The translations under genes and the position numbers were made by a program. Below are positions 59,262-64,000 of a stretch of 64,000 bases of DNA, piece after piece. Every line of letters begins with the position of its first letter. Positions within the stretch are counted from its first letter, which is position 1. The stretch is from Methylovorus sp. MM2 (GTDB taxonomy: Bacteria > Pseudomonadota > Gammaproteobacteria > Burkholderiales > Methylophilaceae): NCBI RefSeq assembly GCF_001648895.1, contig NZ_LXUF01000001.1, forward strand, positions 496,001 through 560,000, written 5' to 3'. The notes beneath the pieces are model-generated. The model was not told the origin of the DNA. It saw only the letters and a program-made list of their open reading frames with translations, and made no database searches.

Positions 59262-59308
59262 AAATTTCTTAGAGAAATCTCCTAGAGAAATCTCTAAGAG
59301 GATTTCTG
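59262..59308 (-). terminator. Terminator of ispB with tandem TAGAGAAATCTC repeats
   Basis: Just past the ispB stop (minus strand) an imperfect hairpin (outer arms AGAAATC / GATTTCT, inner CTAGAG / CTCT) is followed on the minus strand by a T5 run (complement of 59262-59266). It is built from two 13-nt-spaced copies of TAGAGAAATCTC (59270, 59283), and a third copy lies upstream of ispB. Confidence 0.65.
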
Positions 59309-59309
59309 T

Positions 59310-60278
59310 TTAGAAGTTTCTATTAACGGCAAACTCGGCTAAGTCGATCAATGCCTTGTGGTAGTCAGAGCGAGGTAGATGTGCGATCGCCGCACAACCC
59401 AAATCAACCTCGCTCTGCGCTATCTTTCTTACATGTTCCAACGCACCCGTATCCTTAACAGCCTGCATCACGGCCGTTAATTCTTCTAGTCCACCATGTT
59501 CGATCGCGTGGCGAATAATATTACGTTGCTCTTCATTGCCATTACGCATGGCGTAAAGTAATGGCATGGTTGGTTTGCCTTCTGCAAGATCATCACCCAG
59601 ATTTTTTCCTATCTCTACGCTGTCACCACTAAAGTCCAGCACATCATCAATCAATTGGAATGCAGTGCCAAGGTGCATGCCATATTTGGCTAAAGCCTGT
59701 TCATCTCCAACTGATGCATTGCATATGATCGCCCCTAGACGCGTTGCGGCTTCAAATAGTTTTGCAGTCTTATAATGGATGACTTTTAAATAAGCTTCAT
59801 CGGTTACATCGGCGTCGTGCACATTCAACAGTTGTAATACTTCGCCTTCGGCGATGATATTGGTTGCCTCTGCCAGTACTTCCATGACCCGCATATTCTG
59901 CACATTCACCATCATCTGAAAAGCGCGGGAGTAAACAAAGTCTCCTACCAAAACACTGGCGGCATTCCCAAATAGCGTATTAGCTGTGGCACGGCCACGA
60001 CGCATCGCAGATTCGTCGACTACGTCATCGTGTAATAAGGTGGCTGTATGAATGAACTCGACAACAGCAGCTAGTTCATGATGTTGTTCTTGTATATTGC
60101 CGAACACGCCGGCAGAGAGTAAGACTAAGGCCGGGCGTAAGCGTTTCCCGCCACTATTTACAATGTAATCCGCAACTTGATTTACCAGAATGACATCGGA
60201 GTGCAGCGATCTGCGAATGACGGCATCGACCGCTTGCATGTCGCGCTCGATGCACGATTGAATAAATACTTGGGACAC
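59310..60278 (-). CDS. ispB: Octaprenyl diphosphate synthase
   Basis: Long-chain trans-prenyltransferase making the ubiquinone side chain. 322 residues with a GTG start (MSQVFIQSCIERDMQ). First Asp-rich motif LLHDDVVDES and second QLIDDVLDFSGD are intact; GGKRLRPALVLLS is at the N-terminus. Divergent from rplU, the usual arrangement in proteobacteria. Confidence 0.96.
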   Translation of the reverse strand: MSQVFIQSCIERDMQAVDAVIRRSLHSDVILVNQVADYIVNSGGKRLRPALVLLSAGVFGNIQEQHHELAAVVEFIHTATLLHDDVVDESAMRRGRATANTLFGNAASVLVGDFVYSRAFQMMVNVQNMRVMEVLAEATNIIAEGEVLQLLNVHDADVTDEAYLKVIHYKTAKLFEAATRLGAIICNASVGDEQALAKYGMHLGTAFQLIDDVLDFSGDSVEIGKNLGDDLAEGKPTMPLLYAMRNGNEEQRNIIRHAIEHGGLEELTAVMQAVKDTGALEHVRKIAQSEVDLGCAAIAHLPRSDYHKALIDLAEFAVNRNF

Positions 60279-60299
60279 AAAAATCTGCCTGAAAAAGTT

Positions 60300-60328
60300 A
60301 TAATAATTCTAGCATAGAGAAATCTCTA
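60300..60328 (-). promoter_or_regulatory. Candidate ispB promoter overlapped by a 14-bp palindrome
   Basis: On the minus strand, TATTAT (60305-60300) lies 17 nt downstream of TAGAGA (60328-60323, four of six to TTGACA). The -35 is one arm of TAGAGAAATCTCTA (60315-60328), an exact copy of the sequence at 59283-59296 beyond the 3' end of ispB. This could be an operator. Confidence 0.42.
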
Positions 60329-60466
60329 GTTAAGCCTGCATTCATTTAGCCTCTGAAAGCAATGGCAAGTATAAATGGATATCCTCACGATTCGTGCGCA
60401 TTTTATGGGTTGACCATGTAAATCGATCTAAATCGTGTGATATTGGTTTTATCCCATGGTTTTTAT

Positions 60467-60494
60467 TTGCGAAGTTGTGAATTTTCCGTATAAT
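60467..60494 (+). promoter_or_regulatory. Sigma-70 promoter of rplU-rpmA
   Basis: TTGCGA (60467-60472), 16-nt spacer, TATAAT (60489-60494). Transcription should start near 60501, giving a leader of about 32 nt. The same hexamers and spacing occur at the argA promoter. Confidence 0.8.
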
Positions 60495-60532
60495 GCTCGA
60501 TTCATTTGAACGTGTAGCGAACGAGGCTAAAC

Positions 60533-60904
60533 ATGTATGCAGTAATTAAGACTGGCGGTAAGCAATACCGTGTAACCGCTGGCGAAAGATTAAAAGTAGA
60601 AAAACTGATCGGCGATGTTGGTAGCAGCATTACCTTGGATAAGGTTTTGGTTCTCGCTGATGGCGATAATGTAACAATCGGCGCACCATTGATTGCTGGC
60701 GCTTCAGTGCAGGCAACTGTGTTGTCACACGGTCGTGGCGATAAAGTGATGATCTTCAAGTTCCGTCGTCGTAAACATTACCGCAAGACACAAGGTCATC
60801 GTCAGTCATATACTGAGATTCAAATCGGCGATATTGGTGCATCAGCAAAACCTGCTAAGGCTGCAAAAGCAGCTAAAGCTGAAAAACAGGCTGAAGCAAG
60901 CTAA
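60533..60904 (+). CDS. rplU: 50S ribosomal protein L21
   Basis: 123 residues, about 20 longer than E. coli L21 because of an Ala/Lys-rich tail ([18 protein letters not shown]). The core [14 protein letters not shown] and [18 protein letters not shown] is intact. First gene of rplU-rpmA; terminated after rpmA. Confidence 0.98.
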   Translation: MYAVIKTGGKQYRVTAGERLKVEKLIGDVGSSITLDKVLVLADGDNVTIGAPLIAGASVQATVLSHGRGDKVMIFKFRRRKHYRKTQGHRQSYTEIQIGDIGASAKPAKAAKAAKAEKQAEAS

Positions 60905-60946
60905 GTTTATACTTGGCTCAAGCGAATTTAAGAAGGACATTAGAAA

Positions 60947-61204
60947 ATGGCACACAAAAAAGCAGGCGGTAGTTCCCGCAACGGTCGTGATTCACATTCC
61001 CAACGATTGGGCGTAAAAGCCTTCGGCGAGCAAGTAGTTTCTGCCGGTAGCATCATTGTTCGTCAACGTGGTACACGTATGCACGCTGGTGAAAATGTTG
61101 GTATGGGTAAAGACCATACGCTTTTCGCTAAAGTGGATGGCAAAGTGGCTTTTACTATTAAAGGCGCGCTGCGTCGCAAGCTGGTCAATATTATTCCTGC
61201 TTAA
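60947..61204 (+). CDS. rpmA: 50S ribosomal protein L27
   Basis: 85 residues. The N-terminal [16 protein letters not shown] has no cleavable extension, so the tail that reaches the peptidyl-transferase centre is made directly. [21 protein letters not shown] is the signature. GAAGGA precedes the ATG. Confidence 0.98.
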   Translation: MAHKKAGGSSRNGRDSHSQRLGVKAFGEQVVSAGSIIVRQRGTRMHAGENVGMGKDHTLFAKVDGKVAFTIKGALRRKLVNIIPA

Positions 61205-61222
61205 TAACAGTACGCTGTCATT

Positions 61223-61253
61223 AAAAGCCCTATCATATTGGTAGGGCTTTTTT
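61223..61253 (+). terminator. Intrinsic terminator after rpmA
   Basis: AAAAGCCCTATC / GGTAGGGCTTTT with an ATATT loop and T6, 19 nt after the stop. Confidence 0.92.
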
Positions 61254-61288
61254 GTTTCAGGCGTTATTCTTCAGAAGTAAAGACATAG

Positions 61289-63461
<2,173 letters not shown>

Positions 63462-63509
63462 ATGCAATATATATAAAGAAACGTAATATAAAGACACGCG
63501 GGAGATAAT

Positions 63510-64000
63510 ATGTCTGAAACCAAACCATTGGTTGCCATTATCATGGGGTCTGATAGTGATTGGCCTGTCATGAAAGCAGCAGCACAAATGCTAAGCGATT
63601 TTGGTATCGCTTATGAAGCCAAAGTTGTTTCTGCGCATCGCACGCCTGATCTGATGTTTGCGTTTGCCGAAAATGCGATAGATCAAGGATTCAAGATCAT
63701 TATCGCTGGTGCTGGCGGTGCCGCGCATCTTCCAGGTATGGTCGCCGCAAAAACAACGCTGCCTGTACTTGGCGTACCCGTACCTTCCAAACATTTGCAA
63801 GGGCAGGATTCACTGCTTTCTATCGTGCAGATGCCGAAAGGGATACCAGTGGCTACTTTTGCCATCGGTGAAGCAGGTGCTGCCAATGCCGGGTTGTTTG
63901 CCGCATCTATACTCGCTACGAATGATGCTGTGCTTGCACAAAAGCTTGTCGATTTTCGTGCTGCCCAGACGAATAAAGTATTAGCCATGAATTTGTCGGA
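63510..64000 (+). CDS. purE: N5-carboxyaminoimidazole ribonucleotide mutase (3' truncated)
   Basis: Purine pathway: N5-CAIR to CAIR. 163 residues are visible, and the frame runs off the window with only a few residues missing (family about 160-170). N-terminal [14 protein letters not shown], catalytic His in [23 protein letters not shown] and [20 protein letters not shown] are intact. GGGAG precedes the ATG. 48 nt after proB. Confidence 0.96.
   Translation, partial: MSETKPLVAIIMGSDSDWPVMKAAAQMLSDFGIAYEAKVVSAHRTPDLMFAFAENAIDQGFKIIIAGAGGAAHLPGMVAAKTTLPVLGVPVPSKHLQGQDSLLSIVQMPKGIPVATFAIGEAGAANAGLFAASILATNDAVLAQKLVDFRAAQTNKVLAMNLS

Overview
The window reads as chromosomal core DNA of a betaproteobacterium, most likely a methylotroph of the Methylophilaceae (Methylotenera, Methylophilus or Methylovorus type). 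That placement is inferred from gene neighbourhoods (argJ-DUF815-MutT/ThiE, argB-HAD-slmA, DciA-M23 peptidase-secA, pilD-coaE-zapD-yacG, a transketolase-GAPDH-PGK-PK-aldolase block, formate-THF ligase) and from protein character. No rRNA, tRNA, CRISPR array, insertion sequence or prophage is visible. Genes are densely packed, with many ATGA/TGATG/TAATG overlaps and frequent TTG and GTG starts.

Layout. 1-9.4 kb: the distal division and cell wall (dcw) cluster ftsW(partial)-murG-murC-murB-ddlB-ftsQ-ftsA-ftsZ-lpxC, making lipid II, its flippase/polymerase partner, the divisome and the first committed step of lipid A. 9.4-14.6 kb: a small membrane protein, a soluble lytic transglycosylase, an NDUFA9-like SDR protein, tRNA nucleotidyltransferase and a secreted His-rich protein. 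14.7-18.3 kb (minus strand): argB, a HAD nucleotidase, slmA and a DHA2 drug exporter. 18.4-20.1 kb: formate-tetrahydrofolate ligase. 20.2-24.5 kb: a compact four-gene chaperone-usher pilus operon of the archaic Csu / spore-coat-U type. 24.5-26.8 kb (minus): an N-acetylglutamate synthase carrying an N-terminal XRE-type helix-turn-helix, and rsmE. 27.0-28.7 kb: a redoxin and a GGDEF diguanylate cyclase.

29.1-36.1 kb: the triose-phosphate block tkt-gap-pgk-pyk-fba, broken by two intrinsic terminators. 36.2-39.1 kb: PsiE, purC, a DUF1232 protein, beta-carbonic anhydrase and pyrophosphatase. 39.1-41.5 kb (minus): an ABC-2 exporter and a TSUP permease. 41.5-45.7 kb: DciA-like protein (minus), M23 peptidase and secA. 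46.0-48.9 kb: an ammonium transporter with a good sigma-54 promoter, set between two proteins I do not recognise and without glnK. 49.0-52.0 kb: DUF1289, a small periplasmic protein and a GAF-fused type II/IV ATPase (minus). 52.2-55.8 kb: argJ, a DUF815 ATPase, a MutT-ThiE fusion and a membrane-anchored YtkA/FixH-like protein. 55.8-58.8 kb (minus): a PCu(A)C copper chaperone, yacG, zapD, coaE and prepilin peptidase. 58.9-64 kb: an acidic orphan, ispB, rplU-rpmA-obgE-proB and the start of purE.

The least conventional items are the HTH-ArgA fusion with its own strong promoter and a putative self-operator, the sigma-54-driven ammonium-transporter module with unknown partners, the reduced Csu-like pilus, and several structured non-coding elements: a terminator directly before gap, a hairpin between the Shine-Dalgarno and start of secA, a repeated 14-bp palindrome around ispB, and long leaders before tkt and the pilus operon.
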